A DNA stretch of 64,000 nucleotides from CAVQCT01 sp964520865 (GCA_964520865.1 CAZFOY010000007.1:21338-85337); one strand, 5' to 3'. Numbered from the stretch's first letter, positions 37,688-47,113 are shown. Made by a program: numbers and translations. The notes: generated from the sequence alone by a model not told the origin.

Positions 37688-38341
37688 ATGAAGTCAAAGA
37701 CAATCAAAGACAGCGCCGTACCGAGTGATCTCAAACCGACCGGTGAATTGACCCTGGAAGAGATCGATGAAATCCAGGTCAAGGAGTTGATCCGGAATAT
37801 CAAACACGGGAATCGTCATGCGTTCACCGAGTTGGTCGAGCGGTACCAGAATCAGGTCGCGTCCCTCGCCTACAAAATGGTGAACGACTACGACGAGGCG
37901 GCCGATATCACCCAGATCGTCTTCCTGAAGATGTCGAAGAACATCTGGCGGTACGACGAGAACAAGAAATTCTATACCTGGCTGTACCGGATTACGATCA
38001 ACGCGGCCATTGACTATATCCGCAAACATAAACGTCATCGCCATGAGTCGCTTGAGAATTTTCACGAGACGATAGAGAATCTGGAGGCTGGACCCGAATT
38101 CTCGCTCAGGTGCCGCCAGATCGACGGTTACATTTCGCAGGCGGCGAAATCGCTCAACGATAAGCAGCGTTCGGCGTTTATTCTTCGCGATGTCGAGGGG
38201 TGCAAGATAGACGATGTGGCCAATATTATGGACATGCCTGAGGCTACCGTTCGCTGGTATCTCCATCGGGCCCGCAACAAGATCCGTCGCGAACTCGTCC
38301 GCAAATGTCCCCATTTGCTTCTGATGTTCGGTATCAAATAG
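37688..38341 (+). CDS. ECF-type RNA polymerase sigma factor
   Basis: 217-aa group-4 (ECF) sigma factor. Region 2 at about residues 45-115 reads FTELVERYQNQVASLAYKMV, DYDEAADITQIVFLKM and FYTWLYRITINAAIDYIRK. Region 4 at about 150-205 has NDKQRSAFILRDVEGCKIDD and EATVRWYLHRARNKIRREL. The frame continues upstream to the preceding terminator, so the ATG at 37688 is chosen; the ribosome-binding site is weak. The N-terminal 35 residues before region 2 are longer than usual. No anti-sigma gene adjoins it, so its signal is unknown. Confidence 0.9.
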   Translation: MKSKTIKDSAVPSDLKPTGELTLEEIDEIQVKELIRNIKHGNRHAFTELVERYQNQVASLAYKMVNDYDEAADITQIVFLKMSKNIWRYDENKKFYTWLYRITINAAIDYIRKHKRHRHESLENFHETIENLEAGPEFSLRCRQIDGYISQAAKSLNDKQRSAFILRDVEGCKIDDVANIMDMPEATVRWYLHRARNKIRRELVRKCPHLLLMFGIK

Positions 38342-38387
38342 TCTTTTTTCATTCTCTCCTGAAACTCCCGATTGTATATTAATTGCT

Positions 38388-40607
38388 ATGGCAATGAATA
38401 CGGAATTGTCTCTGAAAATCGGCGGCATGCATTGTGCGAGCTGCGTCAATACGATCGAGCGGACGCTCGGCGCCATGCCGGGCGTCAAAGACTGTCGCGT
38501 GAACCTTGCCATGAACTCAGCCGTGGTTTCGTTCGATCGCGGGAAAGCGAGTGAGCAGGGGATTATCGATAAAGTTGCTGAACTCGGCTTCAGCGCCTCG
38601 ATCGGAACTCCTGACGTTCTGACCTCGAATGCCCGTGAGTTGCGGGCGGCCCGCAACAGATTCATGATGGCGCTTTATGTCACCTTGCCGCTTATCGCCC
38701 TATCGCTTTTCTCGGCAATTTTCGAGCGATTCCTCGTCGGAAGAGTACCTGACAGCATGATTCAGGGTGTTGTAGCGTCGGTCGTCCTTTTCTGGGCGGG
38801 CCGCGGGATTCTTCGCGACGCCCTCCTTCAGGCGAAGCACCTGCGGGCTAATATGAACACGCTGATCGCTCTGGGCACAATCACAGCCTACAGTTGGAGC
38901 GTCTACGCGATTGTCCGCACAATTCTTGGGAAGCCGGAGCCGCTTTATTTCGATTCTTCGGCTATGATAATCACACTCATACTCCTCGGACGATTTCTGG
39001 AGGCACGATCAAAAGGAAAGGCTGGGGAAGCGATTCAGGCGCTGCTCAATCTTACTCCGGCGAAGGCCCTCGTTGCGATTAACGGAACAGAGCTGGAAAT
39101 TGATGCCCAGACTGTCGCACCCGGAATGGAGCTTATCGTCCGGCCGGGTGAACGACTTGCTGCCGACGGCACAATTGTGGAAGGGACGCCGGTTATCGAT
39201 GAATCGATGTTGACGGGTGAGTCGGTGCCGGTTGAAAAGAAGATCGGTGATGTGGTTCTGGGAGGATCGCTGAACGGCAATAGTCCTTTTCGGGCGAAAA
39301 TCACGGCTGCCGGCGACGCCAGTTTTCTGGCATCGATCATTCGGCTGGTGTCGGAAGCGCAGGGGAAGAAAGCCCCCGTCCAGAAACTGGCCGACATAGT
39401 AGCCTCGGTTTTTGTTCCTGCCGTGATGGGAATTGCGCTTCTCACACTGCTGATTTGGTATCTGGTCGCGCCGGGCAGTCCCATGTTGATCAAGAGTGTG
39501 ATCTCCGTTCTCATCATTGCCTGTCCCTGTGCTCTCGGCCTGGCGACGCCAACGGCGATCCTTGCCGGAACCGGACGAGCGGCACGCGAAGGGATTATCA
39601 TCCGGGGCGGCGACGTGTTGCAGCGGCTGAGTGAGATCGACACCGTGGTGTTCGACAAGACCGGAACGATTACCCACGGAAGGATGCAGGTGGTAGGGGT
39701 CGAAGCATTTGCCGGAATGAACCCGAACAGCCTCGTTCGGCTGGTCGGCAGTGCCGAGATTCAGTCGGAGCACCCGCTCGCGAAGGCGATCGTTCGGTAT
39801 ATGAACGAACAGCAACTGGAGAAGACCGACGTGATCGATGTTGAAGCGCTTCCGGGGATCGGCTTGAGGGGGAAGCATGAGAATCGTGAGCTCCTGATTG
39901 GCAACGCCGCCCTGATGAAGAAGGAAAAAGTAGATTACGGCGCAGCTTCCGAGGCTTCCGATCGTGAGATGAAAAAGGGTCGAACGGTCATTTTTGCGTC
40001 ACTCGACGGCCGAGTGGTCGGGATTCTCGCCTTAGCAGACGCGATTCGCAGCGAAGCAAAGGATGTCATTGCATCACTGAAGAACCGGACACGGCATATC
40101 ACCATGCTTTCCGGGGACAATTATCGAACAGCCGGCGGGGTGGCGAAGGCGATCGGAATCGAGGCGTTCGAAGCAGAAGTCCAGCCATCGCAGAAACAGA
40201 CGATCGTCGAGTCGCTCCGGAAAGCGGGCGGCCGGGTGGCGATGGTGGGAGACGGAATCAACGACGCTCCGGCGTTGGCTGCCGCCGATGTCGGGATTGC
40301 GCTGGGAAGCGGGACCGATGTAGCCATGGAGGCAGCTGACGTGGTTCTGGTGCGCTCGGACATGCGGGCTGTTCTCAAGACCCTGAATGTTTCCCGCCAG
40401 ACGATGCGGGTCATCCGCCAGAACCTCTTCTGGGCCTTCATCTACAATATCCTGGCTATACCGATTGCGGCCGGCCTGTTCTATCCGGCCTTCGGGTGGA
40501 CTTTGTCGCCCATGGTGGCGGCCGGAGCGATGGCCTTTTCCTCCGCATTCGTCGTTTCGAACTCTCTACGGCTCAACCGACTTGATCTCAAGTTCGTTCA
40601 ATCCTGA
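38388..40607 (+). CDS. copA: Copper-translocating P-type ATPase
   Basis: 739-aa P1B-type ATPase that exports copper or a related soft metal. One N-terminal heavy-metal-associated domain carries GMHCASC (Cys16, Cys19). Eight transmembrane helices include the ion-site ACPCALGLATPT. The cytoplasmic domains show the TGES loop (SMLTGESVPVEKK), the phosphorylation site VFDKTGTITHG, the SEHPLAKAI nucleotide-binding histidine and the hinge GDGINDAPALAAAD. The CPC motif and NS/N residues of the last helices fit Cu+ specificity. No metallochaperone or copper regulator is adjacent, although an ECF sigma gene lies just upstream. Confidence 0.94.
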   Translation: MAMNTELSLKIGGMHCASCVNTIERTLGAMPGVKDCRVNLAMNSAVVSFDRGKASEQGIIDKVAELGFSASIGTPDVLTSNARELRAARNRFMMALYVTLPLIALSLFSAIFERFLVGRVPDSMIQGVVASVVLFWAGRGILRDALLQAKHLRANMNTLIALGTITAYSWSVYAIVRTILGKPEPLYFDSSAMIITLILLGRFLEARSKGKAGEAIQALLNLTPAKALVAINGTELEIDAQTVAPGMELIVRPGERLAADGTIVEGTPVIDESMLTGESVPVEKKIGDVVLGGSLNGNSPFRAKITAAGDASFLASIIRLVSEAQGKKAPVQKLADIVASVFVPAVMGIALLTLLIWYLVAPGSPMLIKSVISVLIIACPCALGLATPTAILAGTGRAAREGIIIRGGDVLQRLSEIDTVVFDKTGTITHGRMQVVGVEAFAGMNPNSLVRLVGSAEIQSEHPLAKAIVRYMNEQQLEKTDVIDVEALPGIGLRGKHENRELLIGNAALMKKEKVDYGAASEASDREMKKGRTVIFASLDGRVVGILALADAIRSEAKDVIASLKNRTRHITMLSGDNYRTAGGVAKAIGIEAFEAEVQPSQKQTIVESLRKAGGRVAMVGDGINDAPALAAADVGIALGSGTDVAMEAADVVLVRSDMRAVLKTLNVSRQTMRVIRQNLFWAFIYNILAIPIAAGLFYPAFGWTLSPMVAAGAMAFSSAFVVSNSLRLNRLDLKFVQS

Positions 40608-40785
40608 GGCCGGCGGGTCGATTCTTCTATTCAGCTAAATCATTTCAGCGGTCGGATTTGATCGCCCGACGCCGGAAAAGGCAAGTTATGTTTTGACCGG
40701 GTCGGCCGATATATAGGCAAAAAGGTATCTGTTCATAATGGGCTGTGAATCACTTGCAACCGAAGTAATGCTTCTCTGAGAATTT

Positions 40786-41553
40786 ATGACTACGATAAAC
40801 AAAAGCGCGCTACCGGCCGATACCGAGCAGGAATTGAAAGTCCAGCAGGAAGGGGATAGATGGCTGGAGATGTTCGCGCTCTTCGTGCACGACATCGAAT
40901 CTCCTCTCGCCTCAGTCAAGTATCTGCTCAAACTGCTCGAAGACGGTAAGTACGACCCGAATCGGCAGATCCATCAACGCCTCGTGTCATCATCGAAAGT
41001 AGCACTCACTCGGGCTGAGACGATTATTTACGATATCATGGCCGTGGCCAAGGCGGGTGGACGCGGGCTCCCGGTGTCACTGACTGAGCTCGATCCATAT
41101 CCGTTGATCCAGGAGTCGATTCTGCTTATTCACGGGGCCGCCGCGGAACGGAATATCCAGGTCAATCTGGCCAAGGTCCCGCATCGTTTTCAGGTCCACG
41201 CCGATCCAAGCCTGCTGAAACGGACTCTGGACAACCTGCTGTATAATGCCTTCCGGCATACGCCCGATGGTAGTGCGATCGACGTCTACGTATTCGAAGA
41301 GACCGAGTCTCTTTTTATCAATGTTAAGGACTCCGGTCCGGGGCTCGGTGATGTAGACAGCGAGAAGCTTTTCGAAAAATACGGCCAACTTGAACTCCGG
41401 TCCGACGGAAAGCACCGCGGTGTGGGACTCGGACTGTACTTCTGCAAACTTGCCGCCACCGGTATGGGAGGAACGGTGATAGCCGATGATCATCCCGAGG
41501 GCGGGGCGGTATTCACACTCAGGCTCAGAAAAGCCGGGGGGAAATCCAAATGA
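40786..41553 (+). CDS. Soluble sensor histidine kinase
   Basis: 255-aa histidine kinase without transmembrane or recognisable input domain. The H-box is ALFVHDIESPLASVK (His35). The ATP-binding domain shows DNLLYNAFRHTPDG (N-box), VKDSGPGLG (G1) and GVGLGLYFCKLAA (G2). It overlaps the following cheV by the four bases ATGA. The target response regulator is probably CheV's receiver domain or another nearby regulator. Unlike chemotaxis kinases (CheA), it has no P1/Hpt or CheW-like domain. Confidence 0.88.
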   Translation: MTTINKSALPADTEQELKVQQEGDRWLEMFALFVHDIESPLASVKYLLKLLEDGKYDPNRQIHQRLVSSSKVALTRAETIIYDIMAVAKAGGRGLPVSLTELDPYPLIQESILLIHGAAAERNIQVNLAKVPHRFQVHADPSLLKRTLDNLLYNAFRHTPDGSAIDVYVFEETESLFINVKDSGPGLGDVDSEKLFEKYGQLELRSDGKHRGVGLGLYFCKLAATGMGGTVIADDHPEGGAVFTLRLRKAGGKSK

Positions 41554-42509
41554 GCGCTATGAAACTCGACGCTGAATCATATCTCAAGACCGGATCCAAC
41601 GAACTTCGTGTTCTCGAGTACCGCACCTGCGGGATGTCGTTTGGAATCAACATTCTCAAAGTCAACAAGATCGTTTCCGAACTGAAGGACTTCCTTCGGG
41701 TTCCCGAAACCCACCCGGCGGTCAAAGGAGTGTTCAAAGATATGGATCGGCTGGTACCGCTCATCGATCTGGCTGAGTATCTTGGCGTGACCGGTCAGAC
41801 GGCGCAGCGGCGGAAAGTTGTCGTGACGGAGTTTTTCGGCGTCCTCACCGGTTTCTGGGTCGATAGTATCGACTGGATCCATCACTTCAAATGGGAAGAC
41901 GTCATCGATGCTCAGAACGTATTTGCCCAGATTGATCAGCGCTACGTTATCGGAATCGTCAAGCCGACCGAGGACCGGATGGTGCAGATGCTTGACTACG
42001 AGACTATCCTTCTCGATCTCTGCCCACATCTGGGCAAGCAGGCCACGGCGAACTACACCGGCAACGCCGATTTTACCAAGAAGCGCATTCTCCTGTCCGA
42101 AGATTCACCGGCTGTTCGGGCGATGCTGGTCAGCGAGCTGAACGAACGCGGATGCGAGGTAGTCGAGTCGAGCGATGGACTCCAGGGATGGGAACGCTTT
42201 CAGTCATCGAAATTCGATCTGGTGATCTGCGATGTCGAGATGCCGCAGATGGACGGTCTTGCCCTGACGCTTAGAATCAGGCAATCGGACCGGCCGGAGA
42301 CGCCGGTAATCGTTTATTCTTCGATCGGCGATATCGGTATGAAGTCACGGGCGGCCTTCCTGAAAGCTGACGCTCATATTACCAAGTTGAATCTTGATCT
42401 GTTGATCGAGACGGCCGACAAACTCATGCGCGGTGAGAAAATTAACCCGATTGAGCCCGATTCCCTCCTTCCGCAGGACGAAATGCTTGAGGCGGTGCCG
42501 ATAGACTGA
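41550..42509 (+). CDS. CheV-type protein (CheW domain plus receiver)
   Basis: 319-aa chemotaxis-type coupling protein. Residues 20-165 form a CheW-like domain (LEYRTCGMSFGINILKVNKI, VPLIDLAEYLGV). Residues about 180-300 form a response-regulator receiver with the acidic pair in LLSEDSPA, the phosphorylation Asp in LVICDVEMPQMDG, the conserved Ser in VIVYSSIGD and Lys in AHITKLN. CheV proteins link chemoreceptors to CheA. No cheA, receptor or flagellar gene is in the window; instead it is translationally coupled to a soluble kinase. Confidence 0.92.
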   Translation: MSAMKLDAESYLKTGSNELRVLEYRTCGMSFGINILKVNKIVSELKDFLRVPETHPAVKGVFKDMDRLVPLIDLAEYLGVTGQTAQRRKVVVTEFFGVLTGFWVDSIDWIHHFKWEDVIDAQNVFAQIDQRYVIGIVKPTEDRMVQMLDYETILLDLCPHLGKQATANYTGNADFTKKRILLSEDSPAVRAMLVSELNERGCEVVESSDGLQGWERFQSSKFDLVICDVEMPQMDGLALTLRIRQSDRPETPVIVYSSIGDIGMKSRAAFLKADAHITKLNLDLLIETADKLMRGEKINPIEPDSLLPQDEMLEAVPID

Positions 42510-42546
42510 CTTATCAACGCAAACCTGCGTATTTAGAGCTTATCAT

Positions 42547-42585
42547 GGGCAAGGACGTCTCTGACGACCTTGCCCGTTCTGTTTC
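42547..42585 (+). terminator. Probable intrinsic terminator after cheV
   Basis: Long stem of GGGCAAGG and CCTTGCCC (8 bp), an A-A mismatch and a further CGTC/GACG with a TCT loop. The tail (GTTCTGTTTC) is only moderately T-rich. Confidence 0.65.
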
Positions 42586-42679
42586 TCCCACAAAAATGTC
42601 CTACCGGTCCGGCCCGATTTTCGGTATATTGCGGCTAACTCGTTGAGCCCGTAACCAGCGCCGAGAGGCGGAGAGAGCT

Positions 42680-43900
42680 GTGAAGAAGCTGGCCGAATCG
42701 CAGGAGCTAATCCTTCAGAATCTTCGTGAACGCGTCAAAGAACTGACCGCGCTTCACCGCACCGCCCGAATTCTCCAGGATCATGATCGCCCGGTAGCCG
42801 ATACCGTCAGGCTGGTGGTTGACCTGCTTCCGAACGCCTGGCAGTATCCCGAAGTTACAGTAGCTCGAATCAGGTTCGGGCAACTTGAGGTAACTTCCGA
42901 AGAATTCGAGAAAACCGTTTGGAGACAGGCATCTCCGTTTACCACCCGGTCGGGTGAAAGCGGGAGTATCGAGATCTTTTACCTTGAACCTCGGCCTGAT
43001 TCGTTCGAGGGTCCCTTTCTTGCAGAAGAGCGCGACCTGATCGACTCGCTGGCCGAGATGCTTCGGGCGTATTTTCAGCGAAAGAACGATGACGAATCTT
43101 TGCAGCAGGCGCACGACCATCTGGAGCAGGAAGTAATCGCCCGCACCGCCGAGTTGGAGGCGATGAACGAAGCATTGCAGGATCAGGTAGCCGATTACAG
43201 GATCGCCCAGCAGAGAATAGACTCGTACCAGAAGCAGCTTCGCAGACTTGCTTCCGAGCTGTCGTTGACCGAGGCGCGGGAGCGGCGGGCAATCGCCGCT
43301 GATCTGCACGATCATATCGGGCAGGCGCTGGCCTTCATGAAGATGAAAATTACGCGGTTTCGAAGCGATACGATCTTCTGCGGGTTCGAGCGAAGTATCG
43401 ACGAGATTCTTGATCTGCTGAATCAGACGATTCAGTATACCCGTACCCTTACATTCGAAATCAGTCCGCCGGTGCTGTACGAACTCGGCCTGCCGGCGGC
43501 GATGGAGTGGCTTGGCGAACAGTTCCAGAAGAAGTTTGATATCGAGACGGAAGTCTCGGTTAACGCGGATAAGGTCGTGCTCAAGGAGGAAATTCAGGTC
43601 GCCCTGTTCAAATCGCTTCAAGAGCTGCTGAATAATGCCGCGAAACACTCGCACGCAACCAGGGTGCTTGTCGAGATGAAGGTCGACGACGATTCTACGG
43701 CCGTTCTCGTAAGTGACAACGGTGATGGATTCAATCTCTCGCGTCTTGAGTCAGGGAATGGGAATAAGGGAGGATTCGGCCTGTTCAGCATTCGGGAGCG
43801 GCTGAATTACCTGGGCGGACAGCTCGAAGTGAAGTCGGCCGAAGGCAGCGGAGCGAAGTTCACTATGATTGTTCCTCATACTGCGGAGGGTACCAAATGA
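42680..43900 (+). CDS. NarX-like sensor histidine kinase
   Basis: 406-aa cytoplasmic kinase of the HisKA_3 (NarX/LiaS) type. It starts with GTG after a GAGAGGCGGAGAGAG purine run. The first 140 residues resemble a GAF-type sensory domain (LTALHRTARILQD), followed by a coiled linker of about 60 residues. The dimerisation/phosphorylation helix is RERRAIAADLHDHIGQALAF, and the ATP-binding domain has QELLNNAAKHSHAT, VSDNGDGFN and GFGLFSIRERLNYLGG. No transmembrane segment is seen. It overlaps the next gene, a LuxR-type regulator, by four bases and surely pairs with it. Confidence 0.93.
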   Translation: MKKLAESQELILQNLRERVKELTALHRTARILQDHDRPVADTVRLVVDLLPNAWQYPEVTVARIRFGQLEVTSEEFEKTVWRQASPFTTRSGESGSIEIFYLEPRPDSFEGPFLAEERDLIDSLAEMLRAYFQRKNDDESLQQAHDHLEQEVIARTAELEAMNEALQDQVADYRIAQQRIDSYQKQLRRLASELSLTEARERRAIAADLHDHIGQALAFMKMKITRFRSDTIFCGFERSIDEILDLLNQTIQYTRTLTFEISPPVLYELGLPAAMEWLGEQFQKKFDIETEVSVNADKVVLKEEIQVALFKSLQELLNNAAKHSHATRVLVEMKVDDDSTAVLVSDNGDGFNLSRLESGNGNKGGFGLFSIRERLNYLGGQLEVKSAEGSGAKFTMIVPHTAEGTK

Positions 43901-44547
43901 AAATCAAGGTATTGTTAGCCGATGACCACAAGCTGTTTCGCGACGGACTCAGCACCTTGCTGAATAAGCAGCCGGATATGAAGGTGGTCGGGGAAGCCAA
44001 AGACGGTACGAGTAGCGTCCAGCTCGCCCGGGAGCTTGATCCTGATTTTATTCTCATGGACATTTCGATGTCGGATCTTAACGGCATCGAGGCTACGCGT
44101 CGGATTCTCTCCGAACGTCCGAGAACAAAAGTTCTGATGTTGTCGATGCATTCGGACCGGAGATTCGTTATAGAGGCGCTCAAGGCCGGTGCCTGCGGAT
44201 ATTTGCTGAAGGATTCGGCTTTCGAGGAACTGCTGCTGGCGATCAAAACGGCCCGCGAGAACCAGTTCTATCTCAGTCGGGAGATTACAAGTATCGTTGT
44301 CGAAGATTACATCAATCTGGTCAAAAGTGCGGAGTCCTCGGCTTTCGCCATCCTCACCAATCGGGAACGCGAGGTGCTCCAGTTGATTGCCGAGGGAAAG
44401 GCGACCAAGGAAATCGCCAATCAGCTTAACGTGAGTGTCAAGACGATCGAGACCCATCGCAAGCAGCTCATGGACAAGCTGAACATTCACAGTATCGCCG
44501 AACTGACCAAGTACGCCATCCGCGAGGGAATTACACCGCTGGAATAG
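43897..44547 (+). CDS. NarL/LuxR-family response regulator
   Basis: 216-aa DNA-binding regulator. The receiver domain (1-120) has the acidic pocket LADDHKLFRDG, the phosphorylation Asp in FILMDISMSDLNG and Lys in GYLLKDSA. The C-terminal LuxR-type HTH (about 150-210) reads LTNREREVLQLIAEG, TKEIANQLNVSVKTIETHR and KLNIHS. It is coupled to the NarX-like kinase by an ATGA overlap. The regulated genes are not evident. Confidence 0.95.
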   Translation: MKIKVLLADDHKLFRDGLSTLLNKQPDMKVVGEAKDGTSSVQLARELDPDFILMDISMSDLNGIEATRRILSERPRTKVLMLSMHSDRRFVIEALKAGACGYLLKDSAFEELLLAIKTARENQFYLSREITSIVVEDYINLVKSAESSAFAILTNREREVLQLIAEGKATKEIANQLNVSVKTIETHRKQLMDKLNIHSIAELTKYAIREGITPLE

Positions 44548-44562
44548 ACGGTCTGTTTGGTC

Positions 44563-44590
44563 AAGCGACGCCGCTTCGTCTATCTTTTTT
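44563..44590 (+). terminator. Possible terminator after the NarL-type gene
   Basis: A small hairpin (GACG-CCGCTT-CGTC, or AAGCG/CGCTT) followed by TATC and six T residues. The stem is short, so the call is tentative. Confidence 0.4.
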
Positions 44591-44721
44591 CGTGACAATT
44601 TCAGGGGAAAGATTTAGTTTCTCGGTTGTTAAGGAATTTGCCGATGACCTCCGGGGTTACCCTGTATGCGGTGCGCCGGATGCTCAGCCCCGAATTCGGC
44701 TCTTGATACTATGAAAGTGCC

Positions 44722-45723
44722 ATGTTCAAAATGACCCTGTCCCCCCGAGGGGCGTTCATACTCTTCATGACCATAACGGTCGTTCTCCTGGCCCAGGCAG
44801 TCTGGTGGATTGCCTTCATGGCTCACCTGGTGAACGAGAAGGTTGACATGGCTGCCGAACTCGGAGCCAGTAAGGAATATGTCGCCGAGGTTCATAGACA
44901 GGAAATTTCACGACAGATCATGCTGGGCAGCGAAGGGGTTTTCTTTCTCGTCCTCGTCGGCGTCGGTGCTTTGCTTATCTACCGCACTCTCGTGAAAACG
45001 GAGCAGCTTAAATTCCACCAACAGAATTTCCTTATGGCGGTCACGCACGAACTCAAGACTCCGCTGGCGTCGATGAAGATCTATATCGACACGCTTCAAT
45101 CGACCAAAATCTCGGAGGAGAAGAAGATCGCAATTCTGCCCCGACTCAAGGAGGACGCCAACCGGCTGGAACGTCTGGTCGAAAACGTGCTCGAGGCCGG
45201 GCGATTCGAACGAAGTGGCTATCAGTTGAACCGGGAGAGCTTCGATTTCAGCCGGCTGTTCGATAGAATCCTGACCAAACTCCAGAACTACCCTTCGAAA
45301 ACTCCGATAGAGATCACTCGGAAAAGATTCGAATCCGACCTTCATATATTCGGTGATGAAGCTGCGTTGAGTCGGGCGCTTGAAGCGATTTTGGAAAATT
45401 CGGTGAAGTATAACGATAAGGAGCGGATTCTTATCAGTGTCGAGTTGTTCCGATCGGGCAAGTTGATCTATCTCAACGTGTCGGACAACGGAGTGGGACT
45501 CGGTCGTGAAGACACCACGCTGATTTTTAATCGTTTCTATCGGGTGGGGCAGGAATTGAATCGGAGCAAGCCGGGGACGGGGCTCGGTCTTTATCTCTGC
45601 CGGGAGATTGTCAAAGCACACGGGGGAAGCATCTCGGCGAGATCCGAAGGAGCGGGGCGGGGAGTGACTTTTAACATTACGCTGGAGGCGAACGCGGATA
45701 ATGAAAACGATTCTGTTAGTTGA
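44722..45723 (+). CDS. Membrane sensor histidine kinase
   Basis: 333-aa kinase with two transmembrane helices (about residues 10-32 and 70-88) framing a short periplasmic loop of roughly 37 residues. There is no HAMP domain of clear type. The H-box is MAVTHELKTPLASMKIYID, the N-box AILENSVKYND, then VSDNGVGLG, the F-box FNRFYRVG and GTGLGLYLCREIVKAHGG. It overlaps the following OmpR-type regulator by 23 bases. Its signal is unknown; the tiny sensor loop suggests intramembrane sensing or help from another protein. Confidence 0.93.
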   Translation: MFKMTLSPRGAFILFMTITVVLLAQAVWWIAFMAHLVNEKVDMAAELGASKEYVAEVHRQEISRQIMLGSEGVFFLVLVGVGALLIYRTLVKTEQLKFHQQNFLMAVTHELKTPLASMKIYIDTLQSTKISEEKKIAILPRLKEDANRLERLVENVLEAGRFERSGYQLNRESFDFSRLFDRILTKLQNYPSKTPIEITRKRFESDLHIFGDEAALSRALEAILENSVKYNDKERILISVELFRSGKLIYLNVSDNGVGLGREDTTLIFNRFYRVGQELNRSKPGTGLGLYLCREIVKAHGGSISARSEGAGRGVTFNITLEANADNENDSVS

Positions 45724-46405
45724 AGATGATGCCCATGTCGCCGACGGTCTGATTCTTAATCTCGATGCCGAGGGGTTTCAGGTTGTCCATATCGACAACG
45801 GCAATCTGGTGCTCGACGCTTTTGATAAGGGAAATTTCGACCTCATCCTGATGGATATCATGCTGCCGGGTACCGATGGACTCAGCCTGACCAAGAAGAT
45901 TCGGGCGAAGGGCTCTACTATCCCGATCTTGTTTATCACGGCTCGCGATGAGACCGAACAGAAGGTGGAAGGGCTGCTGGCCGGCGGAGACGACTACATT
46001 ACCAAGCCGTTCGATGTCGGTGAGCTGATGGCCCGTATTCAGGGGATCTTCCGCCGGCAGGCCTGGCTTGCTTCGGGCGAAGAGCTCGACGATAAATTCG
46101 AGTTCGACGGTCGCTATGTGAATTTCAAGACGTTTGAAGCCAACGGCCCCGGCGGCCAATTCGAACTGACCCGCAAAGAGTGCATGGTCATCAAGTATCT
46201 GGTGGAACGAATCGGCGAAGTGGTGAGCCGGGATCAGCTTCTGGATGCCGTGTGGGGATACCATATCTATCCGACCAACCGCACGATCGATAATTTTATT
46301 CTCAAACTGCGGAAGATCTTCGAAGATGACCCCAAAAACCCGCAATATATCGAGACCATTCGCGGTGTGGGCTATCGATTCACGACGCCGCACGACCGCC
46401 AATAA
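45701..46405 (+). CDS. OmpR-family response regulator
   Basis: 234-aa regulator paired with the preceding kinase. The receiver has LVEDDAHVADG, the phosphorylation Asp in LILMDIMLPGTDG and Lys in YITKPFDVGEL. The winged-helix domain (about 135-232) shows LTRKECMVIKYLVE, VSRDQLLDAVWGY, NRTIDNFILKLRKI and ETIRGVGYRFT. It probably binds DNA as a dimer. No intrinsic terminator is evident before the promoter of pth. Confidence 0.95.
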   Translation: MKTILLVEDDAHVADGLILNLDAEGFQVVHIDNGNLVLDAFDKGNFDLILMDIMLPGTDGLSLTKKIRAKGSTIPILFITARDETEQKVEGLLAGGDDYITKPFDVGELMARIQGIFRRQAWLASGEELDDKFEFDGRYVNFKTFEANGPGGQFELTRKECMVIKYLVERIGEVVSRDQLLDAVWGYHIYPTNRTIDNFILKLRKIFEDDPKNPQYIETIRGVGYRFTTPHDRQ

Positions 46406-46482
46406 GCCGGCTAACTGGCCGGGATGGTGTTTAAGTCGTTGAATAACAATTTGTTACCTGTCGGCTGCAGGAATAATAACCC

Positions 46483-46510
46483 TTGACTTCCCGGCCCGTT
46501 TTGTTATAAT
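46483..46510 (+). promoter_or_regulatory. sigma70-type promoter of the pth-rpsF operon
   Basis: -35 TTGACT, 16-base spacer, consensus -10 TATAAT. The start near 46517 gives a leader of about 24 bases. A strong promoter is expected for a translation-related operon. Confidence 0.75.
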
Positions 46511-46540
46511 AGCGGGTGCCCAGAAGCCGATTACGGACTA

Positions 46541-47113
46541 ATGATATCCCTGATACTCGGGCTCGGTAATATAGGAGAGCGCTATCGCTCGACCCGTCAC
46601 AATGTCGGGTTCGGAGTGATTGAGTCAATCCTGAAGCAACGACGCCTGCGTCTGCAACCGACTACGGATCTGTACGATTGGGCAGCCGACGATCTTGGAG
46701 AGCGGCGAATCGTCTACGCGATGCCGAAGACGTTCATGAATCTTTCCGGGATCGCGGCAGAAGCTCTTTTACATGAGACGGGCCTTGAGCCCTCCGAGAT
46801 GCTGATCGTGGTGGACGACTTCAATCTGCCGCTGGGCAGTCTGAGGATTCGCAAGGGTGGATCCGATGGCGGTCACAATGGGCTTGAGTCGATCATTGAT
46901 CAACTGCAGACCGAGGAATTTCCGAGACTCCGTCTGGGAATCGGCCCGGTGCCTGAAGGCGCCGATGTGATCGAGTTCGTGTTAGGTAAGTTTAACAAGG
47001 AGGAGTCCGAGCGGACTGAAGAAATGATAAAGAAAGCCTCCGACGCGGCGATGTTCTGTTTGGATCATTCGCTCGAAGAGGCGATGTCAATATACAATGG
47101 AAACCCTGCTTAG
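46541..47113 (+). CDS. pth: Peptidyl-tRNA hydrolase
   Basis: 190-aa enzyme that recycles peptidyl-tRNA released from stalled ribosomes. Visible signatures are LILGLGNIGERY at the N-terminus, the catalytic His20 in STRHNVGF, the KTFMNLSG loop, the Asp in VVDDFNLPLG and the GGSDGGHNGLESI motif. It starts the operon that continues with rpsF, as in many bacteria. Length and motifs are complete. Confidence 0.96.
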   Translation: MISLILGLGNIGERYRSTRHNVGFGVIESILKQRRLRLQPTTDLYDWAADDLGERRIVYAMPKTFMNLSGIAAEALLHETGLEPSEMLIVVDDFNLPLGSLRIRKGGSDGGHNGLESIIDQLQTEEFPRLRLGIGPVPEGADVIEFVLGKFNKEESERTEEMIKKASDAAMFCLDHSLEEAMSIYNGNPA

